Below are positions 63,701-64,000 of a stretch of DNA of 64,000 nucleotides, in pieces. The DNA is from Streptomyces tibetensis (GTDB taxonomy: Bacteria; Actinomycetota; Actinomycetes; Streptomycetales; Streptomycetaceae): NCBI RefSeq assembly GCF_007655005.1, contig NZ_SZVW01000018.1, forward strand, positions 1 through 64,000. The letters are read 5' to 3'. Position numbers and translations under genes: made by a program. The notes under the pieces are model-generated. The model saw only the letters and a list, made by a program, of their open reading frames with translations. It was not told the DNA's origin and made no database searches. How positions within the stretch are numbered: the first letter of the stretch is position 1; each line of letters opens with the position of its first letter.

Positions 63701-64000
63701 CTGCGCGGTCATGGGAGTCGTGAACGTCACCCCCGACTCCTTCTCCGACGGCGGCCGCTTCTTCGACACCACGGCCGCCGTCAAACGCGGCCTCGACCTG
63801 GTCACCGAAGGCGCGGACCTGGTCGACGTCGGCGGCGAGTCCACCCGCCCCGGCGCCACCCGGGTCGACGAGGACGAGGAACTGCGGCGCGTCATCCCCG
63901 TCGTCCGCGGCCTGGCCTCCGAGGGCGTCACGGTCTCCGTCGACACCATGCGCGCCTCCGTCGCCGAACGGGCCATCGCGTCCGGTGCCGCCCTCGTCAA

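Overview
The window is high-GC actinobacterial DNA, almost certainly from a Streptomyces chromosome. The evidence is a complete sigE-cseABC cell-envelope stress operon, adjacent radA and disA, lsr2, clpC, many GTG starts, many leaderless starts (a -10 hexamer 6-7 nt before the start codon), and a gene order that matches, as I recall it, the S. coelicolor core region running from the auxiliary trpS to folP. I see no tRNA, rRNA, insertion sequence, integrase or CRISPR array.

Layout. 1-8.4 kb: a tryptophanyl-tRNA synthetase gene behind a textbook Trp-Trp attenuator, then on the minus strand proC, an ABC-2 exporter, a methyltransferase and two small genes, then a Ser/Thr kinase with a beta-propeller. 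8.5-15.6 kb: ilvD, a TetR gene overlapping a TIM-barrel isomerase gene, a Ppx/GppA phosphatase, a Cys-rich protein, and a sigma-like/zinc-finger/TM/BACON fusion. 15.8-23.8 kb: radA-disA, a secreted Ser/Gly-rich protein, a PAP2 phosphatase, a two-component system whose kinase has an extra C-terminal domain, and mutY. 24.0-27.5 kb: sigE-cseA-cseB-cseC. 27.5-33 kb: VOC/AraC pair, MFS exporter with divergent TetR and two operators, M23 peptidase, HAD phosphatase. 33-36 kb: a NACHT-LRR (NLR-like) NTPase with its own promoter and an inverted repeat over its ribosome-binding site. 36-42.6 kb: clpC, lsr2, a GNAT enzyme, a BlaI repressor and small proteins. 42.6-44 kb: a gene-free stretch with a 34-bp tandem array (about 25 copies), a 112-bp foldback and a 31-bp array with palindromes. 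44-49.4 kb: a tightly overlapping cofactor operon (DUF2520 protein, panC, nadB, nadC, coaX). 49.5-64 kb: threonine aldolase-like enzyme, ArsR regulator, a NarL-type two-component system, a MidA/NDUFAF7-type methyltransferase facing an orphan nuoD, two PH-domain membrane proteins, a coiled-coil membrane protein, an esterase, an MprF/LysX-like membrane enzyme with an ECF-type promoter, and the start of folP.

How the parts connect. Envelope homeostasis recurs: sigE-cseABC senses wall damage, the MprF-like gene at 61664 has a promoter of the type sigma-E reads, and an M23 peptidase, a PAP2 phosphatase and PH-domain proteins act at the envelope. disA makes c-di-AMP, which in Streptomyces controls osmotic balance and some wall hydrolases. 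The cofactor operon feeds NAD and CoA synthesis. The most interesting items for follow-up are the trpS attenuator, the NACHT-LRR gene with its unusual 5' end, the methyltransferase-nuoD pair, the repeat-filled gap at 42.6-43.9 kb, and the kinase with a BamE/BLIP-like tail. Names rest on motifs and remembered gene order, not on database searches.
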